This document shows positions 46,408 to 54,480 of a stretch of DNA of 60,593 nucleotides, one piece after another. The translations under genes were made by a program, and so were the position numbers. The notes below the pieces were generated by a model that worked only from the letters and a program-made list of their open reading frames with translations, ran no database searches and was not told the origin of the DNA. Positions within the stretch are counted from its first letter, which is position 1. Each line of letters starts with the position of its first letter. The stretch lies in assembly GCA_017508045.1 (NCBI GenBank), contig JAFVZT010000025.1, forward strand, positions 1 to 60,593, given 5' to 3'. Source of the DNA: Oscillospiraceae bacterium (GTDB lineage: Bacteria; Bacillota; Clostridia; Oscillospirales; Oscillospiraceae).

Positions 46408-46435
46408 GTTTAATTTCCGGAAAAACGGCAATACT
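46408..46435 (+). promoter_or_regulatory. Candidate sigma-F promoter of the SpoIIQ-like gene
   Basis: GTTTA (46408-46412) and GGCAATACT (46427-46435) fit the forespore sigma-F patterns GYWTA and GGNNANANT. The 14-base spacing is one or two bases short of usual. The rest of the 258-base intergenic stretch is AT-rich and holds no gene. Confidence 0.4.
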
Positions 46436-46455
46436 GGATTTCGGAGGTGCTAAAT

Positions 46456-47115
46456 ATGAACAAAAAGAAATTTAAAGACAGCATTGGCGATAAGGGCTAC
46501 TACATAGCCCTTGTGCTGTGTGCTGTTGCCATCGGAATTACCGGTTTTTTATATTACCGAAATACAGATGAGCCGGTGAATTCCTTAAACAATCCGACAG
46601 ACCAAGCAGGCGTTGTTCAGGACGACGATGTTCAGGCGGTAGGTCCCCAGCCCGGGGATACGGAAAACCCCACCGAACCGTCTGCGACCCTGCCGCAAAA
46701 ACCGTCAACTGTCAAATTTCCCGTAGAGGGGGAGACCATCGCCCAGTACTCTATGGATGCGCTGACCTATAACCCCACCACCCGGGACTGGCGTGTTCAC
46801 GATGGGGTAGATATTGCCGCCGCCACCGGGACAACCGTCTGCGCAGCGGCGGACGGGACGGTGTATACCGTCTATGAGGACGAAATGATGGGTACTACGG
46901 TAGTCATTCGCCATGACGGTGGCTACACCACCAAATATGCAAGCCTGGATGAGAATGTCCCTGTCCAGCCGGGTCAGACGGTGACTGCCGGGCAAAGCAT
47001 CGGCACTGTTGGGGTATCCGCATTGCTGGAAAGCGCCATCGGGGAGCATGTCCATTTCAGCGTAAGCTGTGACGGCGTGCCGGTAAACCCGGCAGACTTT
47101 TTAGAACAAGCTTAA
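46456..47115 (+). CDS. SpoIIQ-like LytM/M23 membrane protein
   Basis: The 219-residue protein has one N-terminal transmembrane helix (about 13-30), a Pro/Glu/Asp-rich linker (about 35-85) and a LytM (M23) domain (about 90-215). The zinc ligands appear complete: HDGVDIAA gives His and Asp, and the HVHFSV pair supplies the third. It resembles SpoIIQ, the forespore partner of SpoIIIAH in engulfment; clostridial SpoIIQ proteins keep the zinc site, unlike that of Bacillus subtilis. A possible sigma-F promoter precedes it. A general M23 wall hydrolase is the alternative. Confidence 0.7.
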   Translation: MNKKKFKDSIGDKGYYIALVLCAVAIGITGFLYYRNTDEPVNSLNNPTDQAGVVQDDDVQAVGPQPGDTENPTEPSATLPQKPSTVKFPVEGETIAQYSMDALTYNPTTRDWRVHDGVDIAAATGTTVCAAADGTVYTVYEDEMMGTTVVIRHDGGYTTKYASLDENVPVQPGQTVTAGQSIGTVGVSALLESAIGEHVHFSVSCDGVPVNPADFLEQA

Positions 47116-47153
47116 CATTTTCTTTCCTTCTTGTTTGCCGGAATTTTGCCGGC

Positions 47154-47188
47154 AGGGGCTGCTGCAACAATTTGCAGCAGCCCCTTTT
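47154..47188 (+). terminator. Terminator after the SpoIIQ-like gene
   Basis: AGGGGCTGCTGCAA (47154-47167) pairs with TTGCAGCAGCCCCTTTT (47172-47188). Its stem resembles the terminator at 48767-48798. Confidence 0.85.
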
Positions 47189-47349
47189 CCGTCATATGCG
47201 ACAAAAAGCGGTAACGGGATTTGGTCAGATATACAAAATTTGGAGCATGGTTGAAATATCGAGGATTTCCCTCTTTCCCAACAGAAAATATCCGTGTATA
47301 ATAAAAGAAAAAGCTTGTCGGACGGGAGATGCCGATGCGTATTAAAAAC

Positions 47350-47370
47350 GGGGACAACAGAACTGTCCCC
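47350..47370. repeat. Short palindromic element, copy 1
   Basis: GGGGACA (47350-47356) pairs with TGTCCCC (47364-47370) around ACAGAAC. A reverse-oriented relative is at 48701-48723. As a hairpin followed by TTGTCCTTT it could also act as a weak terminator. Confidence 0.6.
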
Positions 47371-47408
47371 TTGTCCTTTGATTACAAAGAATATAGGGAG
47401 GAAAGTTT

Positions 47409-48272
47409 ATGGCAGAAACCTATTGCGGAAAGACTTGTGCTGAATGTGTACAGAAAGAAGCACTGAGCTGTCCCGGTTGTAAAGCAGGCCCGGGCAAACA
47501 GTATGGCGCTGAATGCGAGCTTGCCAAGTGCTGTACAGGGAAAGGCCACCAAGTGTGCGCTTCCTGCAGCTTCAACGGAAACTGCATCACCCTTCGCAGT
47601 AAGGACAATATTCCGGAATACCGCTTAAAAAGTGTCGAAGCGGAACGAATCCGAGCAGCGGAAATTGCGGAGCGTGCTCCCATACTTGGGAAATGGTTGG
47701 GGATTCTGTTTTGGCTGTTTATCCCCAGCGGGATTGCCTCCTTATTGACCAACGAAAATATCACGGTATTGATGCCGCGTTTATACATACCGGGTGTAAT
47801 TCTCCGGGCAATCTGCTCTGTTTTATACGGACTTATTCTTATTAGACTGACCTCGGAGGAGGAGCGGTATCGCAAGGCAGGTATTTGTTCCTTAATTTGC
47901 GGTGCTGCGAGTGTCCTGACCGCCTGTTTTTCCGGTGGCGCAAGGGTTCTCCACTGGGCACTTCTGGTTTCTGTCCCTGTGGCAATCGTATCCTTTGTAG
48001 GAGCGTATAACGAATTTACTGCCCATTCTATTGTGCTGACAGGGGTGGACCATTGGATGTCCGAGAACTGGTCTTTGCTGTGGAAGTGGTATATCGGTTC
48101 CTACTGTGCAATGCTGGGCAGCTTACTGGTTATCGTCCTTAACCCTGTTCTCGGCTTGTTGGTGACCATCGGTACCGTAATCTGTCTGCTTGTGGTAAGT
48201 GTCCTGAAACTGGTCTTTCTGTACCGGACTGCAAAGCGGTTTCAAGACTATCCCAGGGTTCTTTCTAAATAG
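47409..48272 (+). CDS. Membrane protein with Cys-rich DUF3795-like N terminus
   Basis: The 287-residue protein starts with about 60 residues carrying eleven cysteines (YCGKTCAECVQ, SCPGCKAGPG, KCCTGKG, VCASCSFNGNC), like DUF3795 domains, and probably binds metal. A linker leads to five or six transmembrane helices (about 97-280). The function is not known. The ATG follows an AGGGAGGAAAG site. It lies 18 bases before the next gene, so the two form a unit. Confidence 0.65.
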   Translation: MAETYCGKTCAECVQKEALSCPGCKAGPGKQYGAECELAKCCTGKGHQVCASCSFNGNCITLRSKDNIPEYRLKSVEAERIRAAEIAERAPILGKWLGILFWLFIPSGIASLLTNENITVLMPRLYIPGVILRAICSVLYGLILIRLTSEEERYRKAGICSLICGAASVLTACFSGGARVLHWALLVSVPVAIVSFVGAYNEFTAHSIVLTGVDHWMSENWSLLWKWYIGSYCAMLGSLLVIVLNPVLGLLVTIGTVICLLVVSVLKLVFLYRTAKRFQDYPRVLSK

Positions 48273-48290
48273 ATAAAAGGAGGTGGCTGT

Positions 48291-48614
48291 ATGCCAGAAC
48301 CGGTACAGAAGGTCATTATCCTTCTGGCAATCGCCTGCACCTTATATCTGTTTGGCAGAATTGTCTATCAAATCCTCAGAAATAAGTTTGCCAAGGTTAA
48401 GACAGCCACGGCAGAGGTTGTAGATAAGTTTAAAGCAGATAATTTTACAAAAATTTATAGCCCTGCAGCAATAACGCCTCGGTACTATGTTGTGTTTCAG
48501 ATTGGCAATAAGAAAAAATCCTTCCGTGTTTCTGAGTTTTCCTACGGAGGATACCGGATTGGGGAGCGCGGTACGCTGAAATACAAGGGCGATAAGCTTG
48601 TAGCTTTCAAATGA
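48291..48614 (+). CDS. DUF2500-like small membrane protein
   Basis: The 107-residue protein has an N-terminal membrane segment (about 7-26) followed by a compact beta domain: TAEVVDKFKADNF, YYVVFQIGNKKKSFRVSEFS, GERGTLKYKGDKLVAF. This layout matches DUF2500-type proteins whose function is unknown. AAAGGAGG precedes the ATG. It is likely co-transcribed with the Cys-rich membrane protein. Confidence 0.65.
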   Translation: MPEPVQKVIILLAIACTLYLFGRIVYQILRNKFAKVKTATAEVVDKFKADNFTKIYSPAAITPRYYVVFQIGNKKKSFRVSEFSYGGYRIGERGTLKYKGDKLVAFK

Positions 48615-48633
48615 GCATTATGGAGGTGGCTTT

Positions 48634-48735
48634 ATGACATATGACAATGATTTGCTTCAGCTGCAGCAAAAGGTTGCCCTGAAAAAGCAGCTGCGGAACA
48701 GAGGGACGGTTCTGTTGTCCCTCTCCCCCTCCTGA
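48634..48735 (+). pseudogene. 33-residue ORF, probably a truncated remnant
   Basis: A strong TGGAGGTGG site precedes ATG 48634. The reading MTYDNDLLQLQQKVALKKQL looks like the start of a coiled-coil protein, but it runs into a palindromic element at 48701-48723 and stops 10-15 codons later. I read this as a gene whose body was lost at the repeat. A real micropeptide is possible. Confidence 0.45.
48701..48723. repeat. Short palindromic element, copy 2 (reverse orientation)
   Basis: GAGGGAC (48701-48707) pairs with GTCCCTC (48717-48723). The loop GGTTCTGTT is the reverse complement of AACAGAACC, the core of the copy at 47350-47370. Confidence 0.6.
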
Positions 48736-48766
48736 AAAACAAGCGTGAACAATTGAATAACGCACA

Positions 48767-48798
48767 GGGCTGCTGCAGCAAGTTGCAGCAGCCCTTTT
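48767..48798 (+). terminator. Terminator before the DUF6062-like gene
   Basis: GGGCTGCTGCA (48767-48777) pairs with TGCAGCAGCCC (48784-48794), followed by TTTT. The stem is nearly the same as that at 47154-47188. Confidence 0.8.
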
Positions 48799-48859
48799 CA
48801 TATAACTTGACCAAGGGGTGCTTTTTGTGGTAAACTGTCTGCAAAAGGGGGGCGTTGTT

Positions 48860-49609
48860 ATGAAACAGCAAATCGATACTATTCCGGTAATCGAGGCCTT
48901 TTCCTCGGAGGACGAATGTCCGTTCTGCTATCTTGAGCGGCTGGCGGAGCAGCGGGCTATGCGGTATACCTTAGGCCCGGGGGCAAGCTATATGGAGCCG
49001 GATGTCCGGGCAATTACAGATACCCAGGGCTTTTGCCGCAGCCATTTTCAAAAGATGTACGAATACGGCAATTCCCTTGGCTGCGCTCTGGTGATGCAGA
49101 CCTATCTTGTGGGACTGCAAAAGGAGCTGGATGCCCAGCTTGACAGCTTCCGGATGCCTGAAAAGAAAGGTCTGTTCGGCAAAAAGCAGGAGCAGAGCCT
49201 GCCCCTAACGCAGTGGGCGCAGGAGAAAAACAAAACCTGCTTTCTGTGCAGCAAGCTGGAATACAATATGAACCGCTACTATGCCACATTCTTTCATCTG
49301 ATTAAAGACCCGGAGTTTCGCAAAACCGTGGAAGAAGGGAAAGGCTTCTGTATGGCGCATTTTGCAAAGCTTTTGCAGGCGGCACAGGAACACCTGCCCA
49401 ACGCCCAGCTGGAGTGGTTTTATACAACCATCCCCGGGGTGATGCGGGAAAATCTTGCCCGGGTGCAGGGGGATTTGGATTGGTTTATCGAAAAATATGA
49501 TTACCGCAACGCATCTGCGCCCTGGAAAAATTCGAAGGATGCGGTGTCCCGGAGCATCCAAAAGCTTAAGGGCGGTCACCCTGCCGACCCGAAATTTGAA
49601 ATGGAGTAA
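48860..49609 (+). CDS. DUF6062-like cytosolic protein
   Basis: The 249-residue soluble protein has paired Cys motifs, DECPFCYLERLAEQR and NKTCFLCSKLEYNMNRY, and matching His segments, GFCRSHFQKMYEYG and GFCMAHFAKLL. The first and second halves therefore look like two copies of one Cys/His unit. The biochemical function is unknown; metal or cofactor binding is plausible. ATG 48860 follows AAAGGGGGG; upstream codons lack a site. It is monocistronic, ending just before the pheS promoter. Confidence 0.65.
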   Translation: MKQQIDTIPVIEAFSSEDECPFCYLERLAEQRAMRYTLGPGASYMEPDVRAITDTQGFCRSHFQKMYEYGNSLGCALVMQTYLVGLQKELDAQLDSFRMPEKKGLFGKKQEQSLPLTQWAQEKNKTCFLCSKLEYNMNRYYATFFHLIKDPEFRKTVEEGKGFCMAHFAKLLQAAQEHLPNAQLEWFYTTIPGVMRENLARVQGDLDWFIEKYDYRNASAPWKNSKDAVSRSIQKLKGGHPADPKFEME

Positions 49610-49616
49610 ATTAGGC

Positions 49617-49645
49617 TTGAAATCGGGATTTTTTTGTGGTAAAAT
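49617..49645 (+). promoter_or_regulatory. Promoter of the pheST operon
   Basis: TTGAAA (49617-49622) and TAAAAT (49640-49645) are 17 bases apart. The -35 lies eight bases after the stop of the preceding gene. Confidence 0.75.
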
Positions 49646-49654
49646 ACATCCAAT

Positions 49655-49902
49655 TGAAGAAAAACAGGCGTTGATCGGGTGCTGCCGCAGGCAGCGCAGT
49701 ATGAGGCAAGGCTCTATGAAAGAGAGCGGTTGGTGGTGCAAAACCGTAGGAGGCTGTCTTCAGAAGTTCGCCCCGGGAGCTTTCTGCGAAAGCAGAATGT
49801 AGTTGCTGCATTAAAGCAAAACAAAGTGGCGGCTTTTTAGCCGCAATTTGAGTGGTACCGCGGATTATTTCCGTCTCATGGATATGGGACGGAAATTTTT
49901 TA
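49655..49902 (+). promoter_or_regulatory. T-box leader of pheST
   Basis: The leader senses uncharged tRNA-Phe. The conserved T-box motif GAGTGGTACCGCG lies at 49850-49862. A terminator (ATTTCCGTCTCAT 49867-49879 with ATGGGACGGAAAT 49884-49896, then a T run) follows it. The stretch 49715-49760 has the stem I features GAGAGCGGTTGGTG and AAAACCG. TTC at 49767-49769 is the probable Phe specifier. Uncharged tRNA would let the antiterminator form and pheS be read. Confidence 0.9.
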
Positions 49903-49917
49903 TTTAGGAGGATCATT

Positions 49918-50973
49918 ATGAATAGTGGCGTTCTCGAACTGAGAAACAAACTGGACAGTGCTTTGCAGCAGGCAGCATCTGTTGCGGAGCTGGAGAATTT
50001 AAAGGTGGAGTATCTGGGCAAAAAAGGCTCAGTTACCGCGTTGCTTAAGGAAATGGGCAAGCTCAGTCCCGAGGAGAAGAAGTCCTTCGGCAGCGAGGTC
50101 AATGCGCTGAAGGATTATGCAGCCCAGGCCATTGCCGATAAGGCAGAGCTTTTACAAAAGCTGGAGCTGCAGAAGGAGCTGGATGCGGTAGAGGAGTTTG
50201 ACATTTCTATGCCCCCTGTGCTGGACAGAGGCTCTTATCATCCGGTTACTTTGGTACAGCGCAAATGTGAGGAGGTCTTCCGCACCATGGGCTTTACCGT
50301 GGAGGACTACAGCGAAATCGTCACCGATTATGAGTGCTTCGAGTCGCTGAATATCCCCAAATTCCACCCCGCCCGGGATATGCAGGATACCTACTATCTG
50401 GACAACGGACAGCTGCTGAAAACCCAGACCTCCGCTGCTCAGAATGCCATTTATAAAAAGTATAAGGATGCGCTGATTAACGAGGGTAAGCCCATCAAGG
50501 CGGTGTTCCCCGGCCGTTGCTTCCGCAACGAGGCAACCGATGCCTGCCACGAAAACACCTTCTTCCAGATGGAGGGCGTTATGGTGGGCAAGGATATTTC
50601 CATTGCCAACCTGATTTATTCTATGAAGACCATGCTCAGCGAGGTCTTTGAAAATTACGGCTTAAAGGTGCGTCTGCGCCCCGGCTTCTTCCCCTTCGTG
50701 GAGCCCGGCTTTGAGTTGGATATCAGCTGCCAGATTTGCGGCGGTGAGGGCTGCCCCTCCTGTAAGCACAGCGGCTGGCTGGAGCTGTGTCCCTGCGGTA
50801 TGATTCACCCCAATGTCCTGCGGGAGGGCGGCATTGACCCGGATGTTTACACCGGCTTTGCCTTCGGTCTGGGTTTGACCCGTCTGGCAATGATGAAGTA
50901 CGGCGTTAAGGATATCCGCGACTTAAACAGCGGCAGCTTAACTGCCATGAGCCAGTTCTTTGACGATAAGTAA
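49918..50973 (+). CDS. pheS: Phenylalanine-tRNA ligase alpha subunit
   Basis: The 351-residue catalytic subunit charges tRNA-Phe as part of an alpha2-beta2 enzyme. It has the N-terminal coiled coil (about 1-85), FHPARDMQDTYYL, the class II motif 2 region FPGRCFRNEATDACHENTFF, and motif 3 FAFGLGLTRLAMMKYG. A zinc-type segment CQICGGEGCPSCKHSGW lies near residues 277-293, as in other Firmicutes, but here it is followed by LCPCGM, adding two Cys where GAGM or GCGM is usual. The start at 49918 follows AGGAGG. Confidence 0.95.
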   Translation: MNSGVLELRNKLDSALQQAASVAELENLKVEYLGKKGSVTALLKEMGKLSPEEKKSFGSEVNALKDYAAQAIADKAELLQKLELQKELDAVEEFDISMPPVLDRGSYHPVTLVQRKCEEVFRTMGFTVEDYSEIVTDYECFESLNIPKFHPARDMQDTYYLDNGQLLKTQTSAAQNAIYKKYKDALINEGKPIKAVFPGRCFRNEATDACHENTFFQMEGVMVGKDISIANLIYSMKTMLSEVFENYGLKVRLRPGFFPFVEPGFELDISCQICGGEGCPSCKHSGWLELCPCGMIHPNVLREGGIDPDVYTGFAFGLGLTRLAMMKYGVKDIRDLNSGSLTAMSQFFDDK

Positions 50974-50992
50974 GCGCATGAGGTGAATAAAT

Positions 50993-53347
50993 ATGTATAT
51001 TTCTATGAACTGGATCCGGGATTATGTGGATCTGTCCGGATTGGATTTGAATAAGCTGATTCATCAGTTTTCCCTGTCCACCGCTGAGGTGGAAAACGAG
51101 ATTTTCTACAAGGGCAGCGACCTGTCCGGCATTGTGGTTGCCCGGATTGTGTCTGTGGAAAACCACCCCGAATCCCAGAAGCTTCACCTGCTGAAGGTGG
51201 ACATCGGTGAAGAGGAATTGGTGGATGTGGTCTGCGGTGCGCCCAATGTCCGGGTGGGCATGAAAACCGCCTTTGCCAAGGTGGGCGCGCAAATCGGGGA
51301 GATTACCATTGCGCCCCGGAAGCTGGCGGGATACACCTCCTGCGGCATGTGCTGCTCCGAAAAGGAGCTGGGTATCAGCGAGGACAACTCCGGCATTATG
51401 GATTTGGACGAAAGCCTGCCCCTTGGCAAGGATTTGAAGGAAATCTTCGCCATTGACGATATTATCTTCGAGGTGGATAACAAATCCCTGACCAACCGCC
51501 CCGACCTGTGGGGTCACTACGGCATCGCCCGGGAGTTTGCCGCTTTGGCAGGCCGGGAATTAAAGCCGCTGGACACCGCGGATTTGACCTGCTACAAGGA
51601 TCTGCCTGCCTTGGACATTAAAATCGAGGATAACGACTGCCTGCGGTACTCCGGCGTGCAGTTTGACAATGTTTCCGTTTCCGTCAGTCCTGTGAACATG
51701 CGCATCCGCCTGTATTACTGCGGTATGCGGGCAATCAATTTCCTTGCGGATATGACCAACTATCTGATGCTGGAAATGGGTCAGCCTATGCACGCCTTTG
51801 ATTCCCGCCGGGTGGAGAAAATCCGCATTAAAAAGTTCCAAAAGCCCTTCACCTTTGCCACCTTGGACAAGGTAGAGCGCAATATTGACGAAAATACGCT
51901 GATGATTTGCAACGGCGACGAGCCGGTGGCAATTGCCGGCATTATGGGCGGCCTTGCTTCGGAAATTGTGGCGGATACCACCGCTATGACCTTGGAATCT
52001 GCCTGCTTTGACCCGGTTTCCGTGCGGAAATCCTCTGCCCGCCTTGCCCACCGTACCGACGCTTCTCAGCGGTACGAAAAGACCTTAGATCCGGAAATGA
52101 CGGTTACCGCCATCGCCCGGTTTGTCAAGCTTTTGACGGACATTGACAGCGGTGCCAAGGTGGTCTCCTGCCTGACGGATGTGTACAACCGGGGCTACGA
52201 GTGCAAGACGTTGACCATTGACAAGGCCTATGTGGACCGCTACACCGGCATCGGCGATGCCATTACCAACACCCACATTGAAAATACGCTGAAGGCTCTT
52301 GGCTTTACGGTGAAGGCGGATAACGGCGTATTTGAGGTGACCGTTCCTTCCTGGCGCGCCACCAAGGATGTGACCTTAAAGGCAGATTTGATTGAAGAAA
52401 TCACCCGTATTTACGGCTATGATAATTTCCTGCCTCAGACTGCCGTATCCCCGCTGTATCCGGTGCGGATGAGTTTGGAAAAGTCTGTGGAGGAGCAGCT
52501 GAAGGATATTCTTGTAAAGCGGTTTTCTCTCCATGAGGTTCACTCCTATGTGTGGGCATATTACGATGAGTACCGGAAGCTGGGCATGGAGGTGGAGGAC
52601 AATGTTAAGCTCCTGGATGCCACCAATCCCAATCTGGAGACTCTGCGCCGCAGCATTGTACCCACCCAGCTTTGCCAGCTGAAGGGCAACACCGGCTACG
52701 CACCTCAGTTTGGCATGTTTGAAATCGGACGGGTGGTTGACGGATTGAAGCCGGACGGCATGTGTAAGGAAGAAAAGAAGCTGGCAATTACCCTGTTCAG
52801 CAAAACCGAAACTCTGGAGCAGCTGTATTTCCGCTTACGGGATATGCTGGCGGTGACGGTGAATGAAATCAAGCATCAGCCGCTGTCCTTCCAAAAGCTG
52901 GAAGCAAGCCACAGCTATCAGCATCCCAAGAACTTAAACGGCGTGTACTGCGACGGCATTTATCTGGGCGAAATGGGCGTGGTACACCCCACGGTGTCCA
53001 AGAAGCTGGATAAAAAGGCTGCCATCGTTTATGCGGAGCTGGATGTTTTGGCGCTGAGCCAAATTGAAAATGCCGGCATCCACTATCAGGAGGCCTCCCG
53101 CTACCCCGGTATGGAGGTGGATTTGACCTTCCTGAGTGACACCTTTGCCCCTATCCGGGATGCTATTTCCAGCGACCTGATTACCAATGTGAAGGTTGCG
53201 GATATCTATCGCGGCGAGGAGGGCAAGGCAATCACCGTCCGACTGACCTTCTCCAGTATGGACAGAACCCTCACCCGGGAGGAAGTCCAGGCAGTCACCG
53301 ACGATATTATCGCCAAGCTTGCCCAGCAAAACATCCGACTGAAATAA
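50993..53347 (+). CDS. pheT: Phenylalanine-tRNA ligase beta subunit
   Basis: The 784-residue subunit has the tRNA-binding fold at the N terminus (about 40-150, IVVARIVSVENHPESQKLH), the B3/4 editing domain (about 205-385), B5 (about 395-470), a catalytic-like core domain and the C-terminal FDX-ACB anticodon-binding domain (about 690-784, YPGMEVDLTFLSD). It starts 19 bases after pheS behind an AGGTG site. The stop codon is followed at once by a terminator arm that is separated from its partner by a repeat. Confidence 0.95.
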   Translation: MYISMNWIRDYVDLSGLDLNKLIHQFSLSTAEVENEIFYKGSDLSGIVVARIVSVENHPESQKLHLLKVDIGEEELVDVVCGAPNVRVGMKTAFAKVGAQIGEITIAPRKLAGYTSCGMCCSEKELGISEDNSGIMDLDESLPLGKDLKEIFAIDDIIFEVDNKSLTNRPDLWGHYGIAREFAALAGRELKPLDTADLTCYKDLPALDIKIEDNDCLRYSGVQFDNVSVSVSPVNMRIRLYYCGMRAINFLADMTNYLMLEMGQPMHAFDSRRVEKIRIKKFQKPFTFATLDKVERNIDENTLMICNGDEPVAIAGIMGGLASEIVADTTAMTLESACFDPVSVRKSSARLAHRTDASQRYEKTLDPEMTVTAIARFVKLLTDIDSGAKVVSCLTDVYNRGYECKTLTIDKAYVDRYTGIGDAITNTHIENTLKALGFTVKADNGVFEVTVPSWRATKDVTLKADLIEEITRIYGYDNFLPQTAVSPLYPVRMSLEKSVEEQLKDILVKRFSLHEVHSYVWAYYDEYRKLGMEVEDNVKLLDATNPNLETLRRSIVPTQLCQLKGNTGYAPQFGMFEIGRVVDGLKPDGMCKEEKKLAITLFSKTETLEQLYFRLRDMLAVTVNEIKHQPLSFQKLEASHSYQHPKNLNGVYCDGIYLGEMGVVHPTVSKKLDKKAAIVYAELDVLALSQIENAGIHYQEASRYPGMEVDLTFLSDTFAPIRDAISSDLITNVKVADIYRGEEGKAITVRLTFSSMDRTLTREEVQAVTDDIIAKLAQQNIRLK

Positions 53348-53526
53348 AAAAGCTCCCAAGGGCGATGTCATTAAGTTAAGAAAGCTTGTCATTCCGACCA
53401 AGCGTAGCGCGTGGAGGAATCTTCGCATCTGTCAGGTGCTTAGCACATACGATGGTGCGTAGATCCCTCGACTATGCTCGGGATGACATACTAACTTAAT
53501 GACACTACCCCAACGGGGAGCTTTTT
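53346..53526 (+). terminator. pheT terminator split by an inserted repeat
   Basis: AGCTCCC (53351-53357), preceded by an A run, matches GGGAGCT (53516-53522), followed by TTTT. The arms are 158 bases apart with a palindromic element between them. A smaller CCCC-AAC-GGGG hairpin (53508-53518) before the T run may still work. Confidence 0.6.
53366..53504. repeat. Dispersed palindromic element inside the pheT terminator
   Basis: The outer arms TGTCATTAAGTTA (53366-53378) and TAACTTAATGACA (53492-53504) are perfect inverted repeats. Inside them TGTCATTCCGA (53387-53397) faces TCGGGATGACA. Ends match the family at 345-468 and 26554-26655. It has no coding capacity. Confidence 0.75.
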
Positions 53527-53527
53527 G

Positions 53528-54421
53528 CTATTTCTTGCGATAAATTTGAATTGCCTTGTGCAGACACCGGATTTGGATATCGACTTTTCCCTGCTCCTTT
53601 TCTCCGTCCAGCGTCCAGTCCGGACAGCTCGGTGCTGTGATGGAAAGGGCATCGGTGCTGACAAAGGTAATCATAGGGTTATCATAGGTCTGCTGCTGCA
53701 TAGCCCGGACACAGTCTGCAAGTTCCAGAAAATCCTTGGGAGCGCGGATAAGAATGATTTCCAGCTTGCCGTCACACAGATCCACCCGGTCCTTGGCCAA
53801 TGTCAGCACACCGCCAAAGCTTGTGGAGTTGCTAACCGCACCGAAGATGAAATGATCCTCAATTACCGTGCCGTCGGATAAAGTGATATGCATAGGGTAG
53901 GTCTTAATTTGGGAAATCTCCTGAATGCCGTTAAGCAGATACGCAAGATGTCCCAGGGCGTTTTTCAGCTCTTGGGGAGTGTCGTAGCTGGTTTTTGTAA
54001 ACAGGCCGAAGGAGGCGACATAGGAAAAATACCGTCCGTTAAATTCACCCACATCCAGCTCCATAGGCATACCCTCGGCAATGCTTTTCGCTGCCTTCAA
54101 AACATTGGAGGACAGCCCCAGAGAGTTGGCTAAATCGTTGGTAGAGCCGGCAGGAATATAGCCGATGGGCAGCTTCTTTTCGCTGGAAAGCACACCGGAA
54201 AGGGTTTCGTTAAAGGTGCCGTCGCCACCGCAGCAGACAACCAAATCCACCTCCTGGGCAAGCTTTAAAATAACCTGCTTGGCATCGCCGGAGGCGGCGG
54301 TGACATGGGTGATTACCCGGTAGCCGGCGCGGTTAAAAATTTCAATAATATCCGTTAAATGTCGGTTTGCCCGTTTTTGACCGGCTTTGGGATTGATAAG
54401 AAAAAGCAGCCTTTTTTCCAT
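53528..54421 (-). CDS. YegS/DgkB-type lipid (diacylglycerol) kinase
   Basis: The 297-residue protein has the DAGK catalytic fold: LFLINPKAGQKRANRH, VVCCGGDGTFNETLSGV, and LPIGYIPAGSTNDLANSLG. The C-terminal beta domain includes DGEKEQ. It phosphorylates diacylglycerol or a related lipid at the membrane face. The start at 54421 is preceded by GGAGGTG; an upstream extension is not supported. It is downstream of the DUF554 gene on the same strand. Confidence 0.9.
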   Translation of the reverse strand: MEKRLLFLINPKAGQKRANRHLTDIIEIFNRAGYRVITHVTAASGDAKQVILKLAQEVDLVVCCGGDGTFNETLSGVLSSEKKLPIGYIPAGSTNDLANSLGLSSNVLKAAKSIAEGMPMELDVGEFNGRYFSYVASFGLFTKTSYDTPQELKNALGHLAYLLNGIQEISQIKTYPMHITLSDGTVIEDHFIFGAVSNSTSFGGVLTLAKDRVDLCDGKLEIILIRAPKDFLELADCVRAMQQQTYDNPMITFVSTDALSITAPSCPDWTLDGEKEQGKVDIQIRCLHKAIQIYRKK

Positions 54422-54480
54422 AATAGCAGCACCTCCTGATACAGTATACCCAAAATTTTCCTTTAAGACAAGGTCGTTTT

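Noticed and set aside
47112-47357. 81-codon minus-strand open frame
   Set aside because: It covers a terminator and a palindromic repeat and has no ribosome site.
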